Source of the DNA: Manduca sexta
Taxonomy: Eukaryota; Arthropoda; Insecta; Lepidoptera; Sphingidae
Length of the DNA: 64,000 nt
Direction: 5' to 3'
Assembly: GCF_014839805.1 (NCBI RefSeq)
Contig: NC_051123.1
Coordinates: forward strand, 12,134,727-12,198,726
Part shown: positions 24,431 to 38,029 of the stretch, in pieces
Numbering within the stretch: position 1 is the stretch's first letter
Layout of the letters: each line of letters begins with the position of its first letter
Notes under the pieces: model-generated
What the model saw: only the letters and a program-made list of their open reading frames with translations
Database searches by the model: none
Told to the model about the DNA's origin: nothing
Program-made: the position numbers and the translations under genes

Positions 24431-27400
24431 TTGTGCAATCTATTTATACTTTTCATATTCTTGCTCTGAAACTTTTCAATATTGTATCCACTTGTAAAGG
24501 CATTACATATTGTGAAAATTCCTGTATATTTAAATATCGTTATATTTTGTTGTGACGTGTTATTGGGGTTAGTTAATAAATAAATTTATGGAGAAGCAAT
24601 TCGGATAGTTATAGTTTTCTTTGTTGTTTGATTTGAACTTTGAAATGAGTATTAATTTTAATGCGACTTTGTGGAGATATTTGGACATGAGTAAGATTGA
24701 GATGGAATTTACCGCTGCCAAGACAATATTTTTTTTATCCCGGAATTATATAGGAACCTTTATCAAGTCGTCGAGAAACAAATATTAATTAACGTTTACA
24801 TGTTTCATTTTTCTTCTGATTCCAACTGTTTGGTTTTCGTTATTTCACACATCTCTAATCAGTTTCTAGGCACCTGTTAAGATAAAAGAGAATCGTTATC
24901 ACGCGATGTGCTAATCGATTTTATCGCGTTATCTGGATGTTGACTGATCGCTTCCTGGACCAGCCTGGGAACAGGAGGAACGGGCTGTGTTGATTCAAAT
25001 TGATTCGTGATGTTTGGGATTGATTAGTTTTCTTTTGCGTAGTGTTTTACCTAGTTTTGCATGTTACTAAAGCGTTTTAATATTATATATTTGCATTTAT
25101 GGGCATGTTATTGAGTTAATGTGTTTTTGATTTTCAATGTTTATTGGAAATTTTACATTTCGTATGGATCAAAATTCGTCTTGCCGGTTAATGCGGAACA
25201 AATAAATAAACAAACAATTGTTTTATTATAATCAATATTTTTAAATTTATTTAGACAGCCAAAGAAAGTTATTAACCGATTTTGTTCAAACCAAATATAT
25301 ATTTTTAAATTAAGAATGTCGACTCTATTAACGTGTTAGAATTAGCACTAAAATAATCTCCATTCATATTAAAACTCCAACTAAACATTTATATTTCCCA
25401 CTGGGACAGGAAATATGAAAAAATCTCAGGGAGCAATCAATACGTAGCCAAACAGTTTAGGGTTGGATACCTTATCGGCACCATTTAGCGTGTACTCGAT
25501 ACGTGCAGCGACAACCGGCATGCGATTAAAAAATGGTACAAAAAACCCCACGGCATTTTGGGCAGGTTGGGACGGGTTAATATTTGCTTTTTATGTGGTA
25601 AATGCTTGATATTTCTCCGCATTGTGAGGTAGGGAATGTTTATCTCTGTTTGTGTTACTAGTTTTACCCGCGGTCTGTAAGACCTGGTGGAGTTAGGAAT
25701 TGTTTTTATCCCAAAATGGTTCTTAACAGGTTTATTATAGAGAATAATCTATAAAACTTCCAACTAAATAAATTTTAGCTGTCCTCTATACGGATAATGT
25801 TCTGAAATCTATTTAAAGACGATAGAAGAAAGAAAGACACAAAAAATTAAAATTTGTATGAACTTTTATTCCATTTTTTGTGTTAAAGTCTGTTCTAAAG
25901 GCGTTCGAATCTAGCCTTCCATTGAAGGAGAGCGCAAGACAATAAAATCACGCAATAATTACGCATTCAAGATGGCGGCCATTCTTTGTTACCTTATCTA
26001 GCGATCACTGTTACTAATATTTGTAAAAAGTTAATTCGAACATCCTCTCTAAATAATCTTTATTTCTTTTTGTGTAGTTATTAAATTGTAGTAGATCAAA
26101 GAATAATGTAGAAAGGTTATAATACAGTTCGATTTTTAAACGCGTAGAATCACAAAGCGCGGGAACGCTGCGAGCCCACCACCAAAGACAACATAGACTT
26201 ATGTGATGTAACGAACATAGAAAGAAGTTTTCATCACACGTGGCAATAAACTTGATAAGGTATATCAGAGGTTGTTCACCCTGTTTGACATAGATTACTC
26301 TGTTTGCGATGTTGAAACAATGATGCATAAGCCTTGAGCCTGGTCGAGGAACCCGACGAGGAAATGGCCTAGTACAGTAAGAATGTTAGAATGAAGTTAC
26401 AACGTTACAGATTGCTTGTTTGTTGGAAATATATTTACACGGAACTATTACATCTAATAAATATTTAAATATGAATGATAGAAGCTCTGCTATATCCTCA
26501 TTGGTGGGAATAGGCGTCTTATAAGCGATTCCGTTAATCATTTGCCACATTGATTGATAGACTTGTCAAAGTCTTCAAACTATTGAAACCTATCAATCGA
26601 AGTCAAATAAACGATAAGGTAATAAAATTAAATGGTATGTAGGCTTTAACTTCAGCCTTCATTCTAGCAGTCTGTTTACCGTCCTCACCTATCACTCTCT
26701 CACTCATAAAACCAATATAAACTTTCGTAACCATAAATTAAATACAGTTTCTAAGATATATAAGTTAATTTACTTGTAATGTAAATATGATAACTTAGTG
26801 TACGCTCTTTGTTTATGTAGGTTTGCTTAGCTGTGACTGATAACGTGGCGCCGGGGTTCATTGCTAGTGTTTACTCGCGGATTTACTTGTCTCCTACAGG
26901 GACATGTCCGGGATACTTCATACTTCCTATCTGAGATGACAGATGTAGGAGTGGGAGACTAAAGCAAAATAAATTTTGATACTTTACATAGGGATATAGA
27001 AGCATTCCAGCTATTCACAGATCCGACTACCATCAAGAATGCTATGACAGAAAATTATTATATATCATCACAAGGACAATTTGATTCATGACCAGGAAAG
27101 CATAAACAAAAACAAGCATCAAAACGCCAAAACACAAGAAACACCTGTCAGCGGACGACTCAATCCCAAAAACAATTAACGAGTAAGAGGAAGTGGTTTG
27201 TAAACAGCGGTGATTAACTCTTCACTTAAAGCAGGCTGTGAAAACAACAGCACTTTTTAACGCTTTACATACTGGATTCTGATGATTCGTGAGATCTTTG
27301 AAACTTACACCATGTACAGAGAAGGTAATCTACATGAATCATTATGGCTGAATAAACAAAAGATTCTATCTACAACTGAATATCACAATTCACAACCAAA

Positions 27401-27470
27401 CATACATCAATTATTAAAGAGTTTGGTGTTTTATTATGCATTTTTAAGATTTTTATTCTTGGAGTGATGG

Positions 27471-27536
27471 TAACATAGCAAATATAGTTTATACTGTTCT
27501 AAGGGTTATTTTAACGTAGCAAATATAGTTTATACT
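27471..27536. repeat. cut: 25-bp direct repeat near the coiled-coil exon donor
   Basis: TAACATAGCAAATATAGTTT plus ATACT at 27471 recurs at 27512 with one difference (TAACGTAG). The period is 41 bases. The copies lie 70-135 bases downstream (in transcript) of the donor at 27605. Confidence 0.85.
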
Positions 27537-27605
27537 AAATATTAAACCTTAATATAGTATGCGTGATCCTAAATACATCAGGTAAGATAATCGAATGCAA
27601 CTCAC

Positions 27606-27787
27606 TTGATCTCCCGTTTAATGTCATCGTAATCCCGCTGCGTGTCAAGCCTGGCCTCGAGCCTCGCGATGTGCTGCTTCTTCTCGTCCAGCCGCTCCTC
27701 CAGCCGTTGAAGCTGCTGCGCGTGCGCCTCCTGCAGCGCTGAAAGCGACGCTTGAAGCCGTCTCACGTCTTCCACTAATTGAGCAAT
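27606..27787 (-). CDS. cut: cut/CUX ortholog, coiled-coil exon
   Basis: This internal exon encodes 60 residues plus two bases of the next codon. It opens with IAQLVEDVRRLQASLSAL and closes with LDTQRDYDDIKREI, a continuous heptad-like coiled coil rich in Leu, Gln, Glu and Arg. In vertebrate CUX1 the matching segment (IAQLVEDVQRLQ, later KKELNILKSMEF) is the end of the N-terminal coiled coil, so identity and register are clear. The acceptor is TCTCCTCAG before ATT and the donor is ATCAA/GTGAGT. The split codon AA+C gives Asn, which restores KREI-NMLRAL, the counterpart of CUX KKEL-NILKSM. In the CUX family this coil precedes the DNA-binding CUT repeats. Codon use is GC-rich against an AT-rich intron. 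The exon before it was not found in the window. A frame-shifted open frame over the same bases is not the gene. Confidence 0.95.
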
Positions 27788-28830
27788 CTGAGGAGAGAAA
27801 CACTTTCGTAAATAAAACTAAGTAAAGCGACATAAAATTATATTCAATTTAAAATTTTGGAACTACGCAATATTACATTTAACTCGCTTCCATAGTTTTC
27901 ATAATTAAATAGCAGCATGTATGTGTTATGTGAATTCATAATAATCTCTGATTAAATTAATTTGATTGTTGTTATAGAATTTATATACACAAAGAGATCC
28001 ATAAAGATTTTTTATTTCATAATGACGTAAAAACTTTACGAAACAAAAAAAAATCATGCCTCGAATTAATGTAGTATCGTGTTACTGACGTAATCAATCG
28101 TTTTGAATTCAGAATCCTCTGCAAACAATTAAACAAAGCGTCATAGTTATAAGATGCAGAAATCATAAAAATACAGCTTCGCTAAGTAATGACGTCAAAC
28201 AATATTATAGTCTTGTAGACATTTTAATTACACTTCAAGGCATAGTAGTATTTTATCCTATTAGTGATAAGTTTTATTTGTAAAGTGTTAAAATTTGCGC
28301 TAATATGACGCATATTGTCGTTGGTGTTAGAGTTGCTACATTTAACATTTTTTGCTTTATTTTCTTAATACCATTTAAAGTCATTTTTTTTCATTTTCTT
28401 TTTTGCTTAAGTTGTTGCAATAACAATGAGAAAACGTTTAGAAAACTTAGATGATGCAAATATTATGTGTTATTATTAAAATTTCAATTATATTTAATGA
28501 TCCTTGATGTTTAATTATGTTTTTAAGCTTTGTTTTTTTTTCGCGTTATCAATGTGCGTTTTTTGTACATTGGCAGCCCTAACAAAGATTGAACCAATTA
28601 AAATATGACAATCTTACTGATAACTGATAACAATGTACATACGTTTAAAACTTTGTTTTCGTTCTGGTAAATATTGATGCGAGGACTGTTGCTACGTAAA
28701 AATATCATAAAAGACCTGATTTTTGTTTTGGCCGAGATTTGAGTGTTATGAAAAGTATTCTTAGCTTGTCTTACGTTAGATTTCTTTTACATTGTATCAC
28801 TATCAGGCGAGCGGCTCACTCGTCTCGTCA

Positions 28831-29149
28831 TTATAATAATAATATCAGCCCTGTATTATATACTGTCCCACTACTGGGCACGGGCCTCCTCTACTACTGA
28901 TTAGACCTTAGTCTAACCCACTGGCTTAGTTCGGATTGGTAGACTTCACACACCTTCGACATTTCCTATAGAGAACTTCTCAGGTATGCAGGTCACTTCA
29001 CGATGTTTTCCTTCACCGTTAAAGAAATCGATAATTCACAAATACACACATAATTTTAGAAAAGTTCTGACTTGTGTGCCCTTGGGATTTGAACCTGTGG
29101 ACATTCGTCTCAGCAGTCCATTCTCCACCCAACCAAGCCATAACCGCCT
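28831..29149 (-). mobile_element. tRNA-derived SINE, family A, copy 1
   Basis: Read on the minus strand it begins ATGGCTTGGTTGGG (A-box-like), then GGTTCAAATCCCAAGG (B box), then a shared body with GTGAATTATCG, GGTGAAGGAAAACATCGTG and TAGTAGAGGAGGCCCGTGCC, and ends in CAGGGCTGATATTATTATTA. The same body occurs at 30.0, 51.5 and 57.0 kb. It resembles tRNA-derived SINEs of Lepidoptera (Metulj-like, from memory). Confidence 0.85.
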
Positions 29150-29624
29150 TGTCCTTAGGTTGCATTAAGAAAAACCTGAGTTATAACAATTTCCGTGTCA
29201 TCCATCTTGCGATAAAGATCTTCACACACGAGCTGGCTTCAGCTCCAACAATTGATACCTGAAGGTTAGCAAATAACAGACTCGTATACGTCTATTATTC
29301 TCATGAATCAATAGACCTTATATCATACGAATAAGGTTTAAAATACGCGAGCAATGACGATACAATCGAAGTTATGACACGTACTGATTTTACTTATTGT
29401 CGAACGGAAACGTTACCTGTAATTTGCTGAGTTCCATTGGTTTTGCTTTGTGTTAAAACATGGCGTTATTAAGTTTGTCAGTGTGTTTGTGGGGCGTTGT
29501 ATTTGAAGCTGAACCGATTTTTATGACGAGACGAGAGCCTGATGTTAAATGTGACGGGTTCACATAAATAGAAACACCAGCTACAACTTTATAAAGCATT
29601 TCGTGACGTACATCTTTCATAATG

Positions 29625-29715
29625 TCAACAGGCCGGCAAAATTGTGTGGACTGTCAAGGGGTAATCATATGTCGTCAGTCGACATTCTTTTGGATCCAAC
29701 TCCAATCATCATGTA
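29625..29715 (+). repeat. Unclassified dispersed repeat, fragment of three-copy family
   Basis: ACAGGCCGGCAAAATTGTGT followed by GGGGTAATCATATGTCGTCA and GGATCCAACTCC matches part of the elements at 35.4 kb (minus) and 51.2 kb (plus). Confidence 0.6.
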
Positions 29716-30009
29716 GTGGTGTAACTTTGACGTGTGGTATAAAACAAAAGGTATATAGATAATGCGATTGTGGTAATTTAACGGATTTTCCCAATATAAT
29801 ACAAACGACGTACACGAATTTCATCGGAAACAAAAACACATAATTATGATGTCATATTGATAAGTTTTGGTTGCTGTGTATTATATGACAAATTAGTTTG
29901 TATTGCAACGTATATTAAACAAATTCCGTTTTAAATTGCAAAAAGTGCATATTTTGTGTCTGGAATTCGTGACTAATATGTCAATTTTAGCTAGAGTCTT
30001 GTTGAGTGT

Positions 30010-30335
30010 TGTTGGGTTGTTGTTATTGGGTGTGGAACGGGCCGTCGAGACAAACATCCGTAGGTTCAAAACCCAAGGCGACACCTCTGTTTTTTCTAAA
30101 AAGTTACATGAATATTTTTTGTGAATTATCGCTTACTTAACGGTGAGGAAAAACATCGCGAGGAAACCTGCATACCTGCGATTTCTATGAGAATTATGAG
30201 GATGTGGAATTCTGCCAATCCGCACTAGGCCAGTGTGGTGGACAAAGGCCTGAATCCCTCTCAGTAGTAGAGAGGGCTCATGCCTGGCAATGGAACAGTA
30301 TATATTACAGGGCTGATATTATTATAATACATAAT
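30010..30335 (+). mobile_element. tRNA-derived SINE, family A, copy 2 (diverged)
   Basis: It has the head GGGTGTGGAACGGGCCGTCG, a B-box GGTTCAAAACCCAAGG, the shared body AACGGTGAGGAAAAACATCG and TCTCAGTAGTAGAGAGGGCT, and the tail CAGGGCTGATATTATTATAA. Divergence from the copies at 51.5 and 57.0 kb suggests an older insertion. Confidence 0.8.
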
Positions 30336-30954
30336 ATAAATATGCGTATATCATATTATTTGATGTTATTAAATCCATTGATACCCATTAAGAACAAACC
30401 AAATATTATAATACTATAGATCTTGTGTATGACAGTAAATAACGACAATTCTTCAGTTCAATCATTTTGATCCTTTAATGGGCCACTATAAAATGTCGCA
30501 GTATTAATTCGCAATATGTATTTTTTATCTAAATAATTTGTATTCATAGTTATCATGTAATTCGTGGTAATATTTTAATTATAACATACGTTTATTGATA
30601 TGGTTTTTTATCTATAATGACTACTAAGCTTTATGGTAAATATAATTTTGATATTTTAAATGTAAGATGCAACTAAAATTGCATTACTTGAGTCATTTTG
30701 GGTTGTTTTCTAACCCTCGTTTAGGATTAGATTCTGAACATCAGGATCAGGCAAACGATCGCTCGTAGAACTAAGAAACATCTCTTGTATAAGATTGTAT
30801 AAGACAAGAAGAACGGTTGCCTACGGAACATGACCACTTAAGTCCCTATACCAACATTTTTCATAACAAAACATTAGTCTATCTCCATGAAACATAGGGA
30901 ATATATCCCAATTACTCCCGATTTTAAACATGTAAAAACACGACGTAAAAGTGT

Positions 30955-31060
30955 TAGGGATGGAACCACTGCTAATGATTGTCTTAATTCCGCGCCCTGA
31001 CCGCCATTAACAAGGTGGTGTTGGACGCAGGAGGCAGCGGGAGCGAGGGAAACTAAATGG
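30955..31060 (-). repeat. GC-rich islet, probable repeat fragment
   Basis: A GC-rich block including CCGCGCCCTGACCGCCATTA and GGACGCAGGAGGCAGCGGGA stands out in AT-rich intron. The minus frame is open for 85 codons but shows no domain. I think it is a transposon fragment seen elsewhere in moths, without proof. Confidence 0.3.
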
Positions 31061-33388
31061 TGGAATTCTTGAATAGATATTACAATGTCTATCAGTATTT
31101 GGGTGTCGAGAAAGCGTTGCCAAACTATCAAACTGTGGGATTCTATGCGGAAGATAGAGACCTTAAGTAAGCAAATGTCTGCTTATATTTGCTGTTTGAT
31201 TGCAGTACAAGCCTATCCCTATATACATTCAGATTGCAAATTTAGGTACGTTTTTGAAAGCAGAAACGGTTATAGCATTCCATATTGACTAAATCTAAAT
31301 TTGCCAGATATTTGATAGAAAATACACGCTAAAACATGCCTATACACGTTAACAGTGAAACCCCACAAAATTTAACTCACCAAATACCCATAGTTTGCAC
31401 CAAGGGCCCGACAACCCTTCAACCCCAACAATTACCTACAATGATTACAACGGACAATTACGTCTTGACCACGGGCCGTCACAGTTTCGGCTTTTTATTA
31501 CGGCTCGACCACATTTTTAGTTAAATTGCTGATTGTCAGGGGTGACTCTATTAAGAGTTCAAAAAACTTGCTAGATTTAAAGTTATTAGAGTTTGGAGTT
31601 GTTACACGCTCGGAGTGTTGTGTCCTCGTGATTTCGTGTGGGTTATTGTTATATGTTTTACGAGTTTAATGCTTACTGAATTTTGTTTAAAATTAACACA
31701 TATCCTTTATTCCCGAAGAGGTTGGTAGAAGTGCGACGAATCATCATTCGCCATCTCTGTTCTATCGTAATTTTGAGCATTGATTTCAACCTCTGACACT
31801 GAATAGATTATGTTTCTAAAATGTAATCAAATCATGTTATATACTTCGTAGAATTCTACAGAAACTTTTACCTCAAGTCATCACTGTAGGTGCTAGATTC
31901 ATACCTACATGACATTAACATGCATACCATAAAATACAGAGTTTTAATCGAACCAGTTGATAAGGAACCGGAGACATTACTCTGTTATTTATGGTGCACG
32001 GTGACATTTGCATTGTGCGAAGGGAACGGTAAAAGAATGCGAAAGCGCTGATAGTGTTCACGAAGACGCGAAGTTTGATGCATAATGAACGTGTTTTTAC
32101 CTATATTCTATTTGTGTTCGCTGAATTGACTTAGTGGCATTCAACGGTGAAACATTTAGCTGGATTGGACATGATGGTACTATTTTTCGATTCAATTTTC
32201 ATTGTGTTTTGGTTCGACAATGCGTGATGCCTTTGGTGCCTGTGTATATTCGCCCTAGTCAATATATAAATGTAATTTTATTAAATTAACCTCTTCGAGT
32301 CTTAAATTCCCAATTGTTAAACTACAAAACCCTTTTTCAACATCATCATCATCAGATTATCGATTTGCCAATACAAGATTTCAAACTCCGACCGCACATA
32401 GTCAAGGTACAAAACAAAAGGTATAAAAAACAATATATTTTGTGTCATAAAATGAACCCGCCGCTAAAACTCCGCCATTCGGTTTTATAACTGAAAACCA
32501 TAGACAAGCAATAAATGAGCTTCGCAACTTATAATTGCTTCATTTTGTTGTCTACGGCCCCGAACGTCTGAGCGTTTTGATTTGCGTTTGTCTATTAGTT
32601 TGGAGATATCGCTTGTCGATGGTATTAGCTGATAAGTTGAAACCGCTTTGTAGTTGTCTGGAACTTGTGATTGTAGATTATGATTGTTTGACTATAGATT
32701 TAAGAATGCACTATTGTTTCTTACTTTAATTGATATCGGCCATTTGATACTAGCTTTTATAATATGGAATGACATTATCGTCTTTTATTAAATACTTGTA
32801 GTTATGGTTGTAGAATTTGTGAGTAAAGCTTTCGGTGCCTTGTTTTTAAACTAGTTGCAAGGCTTCTATAACGCTCAAAAACGTTTCTTCATTATTGCCT
32901 AAATAATAGTATACCAGTGACTTTAATACGAAATTTAACAGATTATTTATTCGCAATAAACATTATCGACAACATGCACAACACTGAAATTCTAAAATCA
33001 ACTGTCATCGCATCAAAAGTCCATAGACAAGTTTCCGCGGCAGTTTTTCGCGCCGCGCCGCCATATTTGCACGTGTCAAAAACAAATTGACGTCCGAATT
33101 GCAACTCAGTGCTGGCGCGTTTCACAAATCATTTTATTTTTCGCTGGCAACACACGTGACGTAATGATTGATGACAGGTGACAGGCGATTGGTGACAGCT
33201 GTCAAATACGCCGCAGCGGTTTTAATGTTAATGTTTATGAATGATACGGATTATAACATTTTGTTACAGATTTATCGATGTTAATTTGATTTATTCGTTT
33301 ATGTAAGAGTTTTATTGAACGACTTTATATGTGGTGTCATTATATAAGACATAATTGGTAATAGCTCCCTAATCTCGCGTTCAATTTC

Positions 33389-33398
33389 ATGACGTCAT
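33389..33398. promoter_or_regulatory. Perfect CRE palindrome
   Basis: ATGACGTCAT contains the full TGACGTCA CREB/ATF site and is followed by an AATCGAT sequence. Single-site evidence only. Confidence 0.25.
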
Positions 33399-34194
33399 AA
33401 TCGATTTTTAACACATGTATACATATTTAGGTTTCAAGAAAATTATGTCTTTGTATCAGTATATTCCTATGCTTGATTTTATAAATGATGAAATTATTAC
33501 ATTATAATGAATTTTGTTTATACAAATCAGATTATTTAGGCACCTAGTAAATGATATACCTAGATCATTCGCAGGATTGATAGCATCAGCTTCCTTATAG
33601 TACTTATTGAGGCAATTGCTCTTAAATATAACTTCACTTTAAACGATAAATCACAAACTGAACTCCTTTTCAAAATCGGTTACAGTTCCATCGACACAGC
33701 CCCAACCCTGGCTATTAAAATATTTTGATGGCTTCCATTTTAACCCTTTTAATTCACAATGACGTGCGGCGGTAATGTTGCAACGAGACTAGTGGACGTC
33801 CAGCGGTCAATCAAGTAACTACACGGCAAAAATGGACGAACTCCGGAGTTGGGGGAGCGAGGAACATTACTAATTCTTTGGATCAAAGACTTGTCTGAAT
33901 ATTGAGGCTCTGAGAAGATTTATTTTTAGTATTGTTTTAGATTTTGGAAAGGGTAATTTAAAGCTAATTCATCTCGTTTGTAATGTTAATTCGCTAATCA
34001 ATATTGAAGGAATTGAATATAAAACTACAACTTATGCGAATATTTTTTATCTTATGCTAAACAAAGATCTCATTAATGTACAAGCCAAGTAATAACAATG
34101 CATCTACAATGATATCGAGCATTTTCAGCACCATGAAACCCACATAAGGATATAAAACAAACTTGAAAATTAACCAATTAAAATTACCACTAAA

Positions 34195-34385
34195 CTAGCT
34201 TTTGCTCGCATCTTCACCCGCCTGAAGGAGTTTTCCGGGATAAAAGTCACGCTATAAATTTTCCCGGAATATAATGTAGCCTATAATCTTCACAGGGTCT
34301 TAAACTATCTCCATACCAAATTTCATAAAAATCTATTCAGTAGATTTTGAGAAAATCGATCACATACAGACAAACAGCTCTTGGG
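34195..34385 (-). mobile_element. Helitron-like 3' end
   Basis: On the minus strand it ends GCAAAAGCTAG followed by T, the lepidopteran non-autonomous Helitron terminus (CTAG/T). The body has TTCCCGGGAAAA-like and AGTAGATTTTGAGAAAATCG modules shared with the copies at 52.4 and 62.7 kb. The usual terminal GC hairpin is decayed. Confidence 0.6.
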
Positions 34386-35409
34386 ACTTTGGTTTATGCT
34401 TTTGTGATATTAATTCTGGTTAATATCGACACATATATATATTATATATACCTGTGTAGTGATCCTCTGGCACTTGACCAGCACTACTCTCGTATTCTAG
34501 TCTAAATAGCATCCCCCGTCCGAAGGCCTGGCTCCGTGTCCGCGCAAAAAGTAGTAGTCTAACGCGGAAGCTCAGCGTCTTTTTGTTTGCTACTGTTGGT
34601 ATTGCCCGGCGGCGAGCTACGTGTCTACTATGAAAAGCGAAATTCATATTTTGACAGGATTTTGTGAGGTAGATTTATATTATACATTGAAATTTGGCTA
34701 CTATATTTATTGAAAAAACTAGTAAATAGGAAGCTAGCTAGCTGATTAATATTAATGATACCAGATAAGTTATTAATTGTTGATGTTCAAGTTAAATATA
34801 GTTTTATGAAGAAAATCGTTACAAACAAACCATTTTTGCTTTTGACTGCGCGGACGGAATTTGAATTTATCACTATACTTACATATCAGAAATTGCAACA
34901 GTCGCACAATTCCTCTATAAAATTCAGCGTAAGTCCGCACGATGTTTCCCCTTTTAAAATTCGTCGGCTAATACCGTCGACGGGCAGTCGCCCGTGTTTG
35001 ATCAGTTTGACAGATCGTCCACGCGAGCGCTTTACGATGGACAAAATGGCGTATTATGCTTCATACACTCGTCTTTCCACATATTTGTGAAGGATGTATT
35101 GTCAGTACGAAATTGATTGTATTTGTTGCTCTTACTTTTGATTTTGATGAGTTTTCAATTCACCTTTCGTTTGGCTTTGATGTCTTTCTAAAGCTTTTGT
35201 TTGTGGACTCTTTGTTTTTGTAGGTGAAAGTTTGGTTATGGATTTATTGTTTACGTGTCTATGTAGGTATAGAAATTATCTATCGATCGTATTGTGATAG
35301 CGTGGACTCAAAAGTCTTCATTGCAGTCTCAATTCTTATACGAATCTTGACGTGATTTCCCTTTGAAAACTGACATTGATTTTTATTAAGATCACGGCAA
35401 ATTAACCCT

Positions 35410-35582
35410 GACTGATGAGAGATGATTACCCCTCGGCAGTCGACACATTTATGCCGGCTTGTTGGAACCGGATACAGGCTGATCCCGGAACGCGACACTT
35501 ACACGGGCCACTATGGCGGGTTCTAACACCTTGTGTACGGTGATCGCTATCCGGATATAAAATATATCCTACCACCAGCAAA
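35410..35582 (-). repeat. Unclassified dispersed repeat, second copy
   Basis: Read on the minus strand it runs TTTGCTGGTGGTAGGATATA, TTTATATCCGGATAGCGATC, CCGCCATAGTGGCCCGTGTA, GTCGCGTTCCGGGATCAGCC and ends near CGAGGGGTAATCATC. It matches 51157-51350 over nearly its whole length. No coding or terminal structure identifies the class. Confidence 0.75.
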
Positions 35583-38029
35583 TTACTCCGGTAACAGTAA
35601 TTAATATGCATTTCATTTATAGTTATATATTTTATAGCAGTAAACGCTATCTATAGCAGTTAAACAAAGACCTCGCAATTACCATCCTAGTATAAAACGA
35701 AACTAATTTTCACGCCACGAAAATAAACCGTCATTTGCGATTAAAAGAAAATTGGCGGAATAGTTCCACGTTGTGAGGCGATAGATCATGAGGCCCGGCG
35801 TTTTCGGCTAGATATCTAGCGTAGATTATTTTGACTAACTGCCGGGTGTTAAAAAATTGTAAATTTCGACTCTGCAATTAAAAGTGCATGCGATGTAACG
35901 AATTTTGGGAGTGAATTATTTTAGATTTATTTCTCTAGTGATATTACTGCGGAAAACTGAGGATATGGTAGTTTTACTGTTAGATAAGAGATATTTAGAT
36001 AACAGAAAGTTGAGACCAGGTCTGATTATAATTTACGGCAAAGCATACTTAAGTATCATTCACCTAGAATTAAGATTCATAACTATATGTAATTATACAA
36101 TACATAGGCCATATATATATATCCTTTTAAAAAAAAAAATTAAAGTGTCCACAGGATAATTTAACATGTTAAATAATTTAGTTCAAATATTTAGTTGGTA
36201 TTTCGTACAATTTTCATTCACTAAAAATATTTTATGCATATTTTTAGTGATATTCTGTTCGCTGTACCTCGTAGCATATAATTTCGCAATATAAATCACA
36301 TTATTACATGTGACAAGGTTGAAATTTGTATATCAAAAATATAATTATTTTTATATTTCTATCGCATAGAGATTAAAATCTTCCAGTACTTTCCTTTGTA
36401 CTTAATTTTCTTTTAATAATCACAGGCCCGTTGCCTGAGGGCTCAATAAATTGCCTTGTTTTCTCTATTCTTTCGTGATAGTAGACAGCGATCAAAATAA
36501 AAATTCGTATCAAACTACCCGTGTTTTTCGATAAACCCCATTCTTAACTGGGTAGTCGGGGCGTAAATTAGCTGATCTAGCACCAGAGACTGCATTCAGT
36601 GTAATTATTTTAATTTATTTTCGACGGCCGCTATCGCTTCGTTGCCATCTTTTACGCCAATTTTGAGGTTTAATTTGATTATTTTTAGGTTGCATTGTTT
36701 TGCGGTGGCTACAGTAATTCGGAAAGTACGAATGAATAGTGTTTATGTGGTTTCTATGCTTATAGGTTTAGGGTTCGATATTTAGGTAGTGAATTAATGT
36801 TTTTTTAAAGTTATGCGAATGTTAGACAACGAAATAAAACTAGTTTATTTTGTTGCAATTTTTTTTTGTTTTCTTCCGATGTTTCGAAGACTTTGCAGCC
36901 TTCATGGTCACGGGGCGGAGTGAGGTGTTGGTCATCCAAAAAGCCAAAGTCACAATATCTACCTATATTTATATAATTTTATAAACTACTTTTAAGTCAA
37001 ATAATTAGTTATAAAATTGACCGCGATGTAATCTGATTTCGTGTTACGCCTACTCACATTCTAACTCAAGTTGAGTCAATAAATATTATATTTATGCCTT
37101 AAAGTATTTGTAACAACCAAATTACGATAGTCGCTACAATAATGCCGGTCTTACTTCAAAGAACCCAATATCACATGTGATTTTCCTTACCTTGGTTTTT
37201 CATTCCCGTCGGTCAGGATATCTTTAAAGCTCCGCACCCTCTAATTAACGCTGCCCCTATATTTAACCCCTTCACGTCTGTCCCAAAAGTACATATTTTT
37301 GCATTCGTCTTGTAGTCGTGTTTGCGCTAGCTTGCATACGGGTTTGATATGGAATTAAAGAGCTGGATGTGCTATTAGCGTGGTTGTTGGTGTAAGTTGA
37401 GCGTAGTTTTATATCCTTTATGCGATTATTAAAGTATGTTTAAATGAAAAAAATAACAAATACTACATTACGTGACTAGTGATCTAATTTAGATTTTTTT
37501 AGAGTTTTTTAAATATTATTAAAACATTCAGATATTCAATTTAATATCGTTTTGTAATTATTGTGACAATTTCAGTTAAACCTAATGTAAACATACAATA
37601 AATCACTATACAACCTCAAAGAATAAGCATTTCTATAATAACTTTCATCACATACAAATAAAAATAACCTTTCTACGTCTGTACATAGAGCTCACACCCC
37701 CAATAATCTGTACAATTCCAGTAAGTTTGTGTCTGCACGTATCCCCCTACTTGGCGCTATTTGCACAGCTCCTAAATGCTTTATTTCGCTTGTGTACTTA
37801 CTCTAATTAGAAAGTACGGACCGACTAATGTTTTATATTGGATTTTGTCGCTTCTTTATGTAGTTTATCTTTGTGATTAATGCTTATAATTCAAAAAGTA
37901 TACGGAATTGTCTAGTTATTTTCTTTCGATCGACATTTTTTTTAAAATAATCTAGTGCTTGTTTGGTTCAAATTAAGCTCAAAATGTAACAACAAATCTA
38001 TATTGATATTTTTTGGGAAATTTCGGTTC

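Larger units (their letters stand above)
18735..27605 (-). other. cut: cut intron, 8.87 kb
   Basis: Phase-2 intron from GTGAGT (27605) to TTGTTCCAG (18735). It holds an ATCGAT cluster and two adjacent hairpins at 19.5-19.8 kb, fragments of dispersed repeats at 20.4-20.6 and 22.35-22.45 kb, a TATA/CCAAT patch at 21.56-21.78 kb, a 126-bp tandem duplication with an ATT microsatellite at 24.07-24.43 kb, and a 25-bp direct repeat at 27.47-27.54 kb. Between these I see only AT-rich sequence with short chance open frames. Confidence 0.9.

Noticed and set aside
27645..27833. 62-codon minus-strand frame, Ala-rich
   Set aside because: Frame-shifted shadow of the coiled-coil exon that runs through the acceptor.
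34755..35090. 111-codon plus-strand frame
   Set aside because: No domain, composition like the intron; treated as chance.
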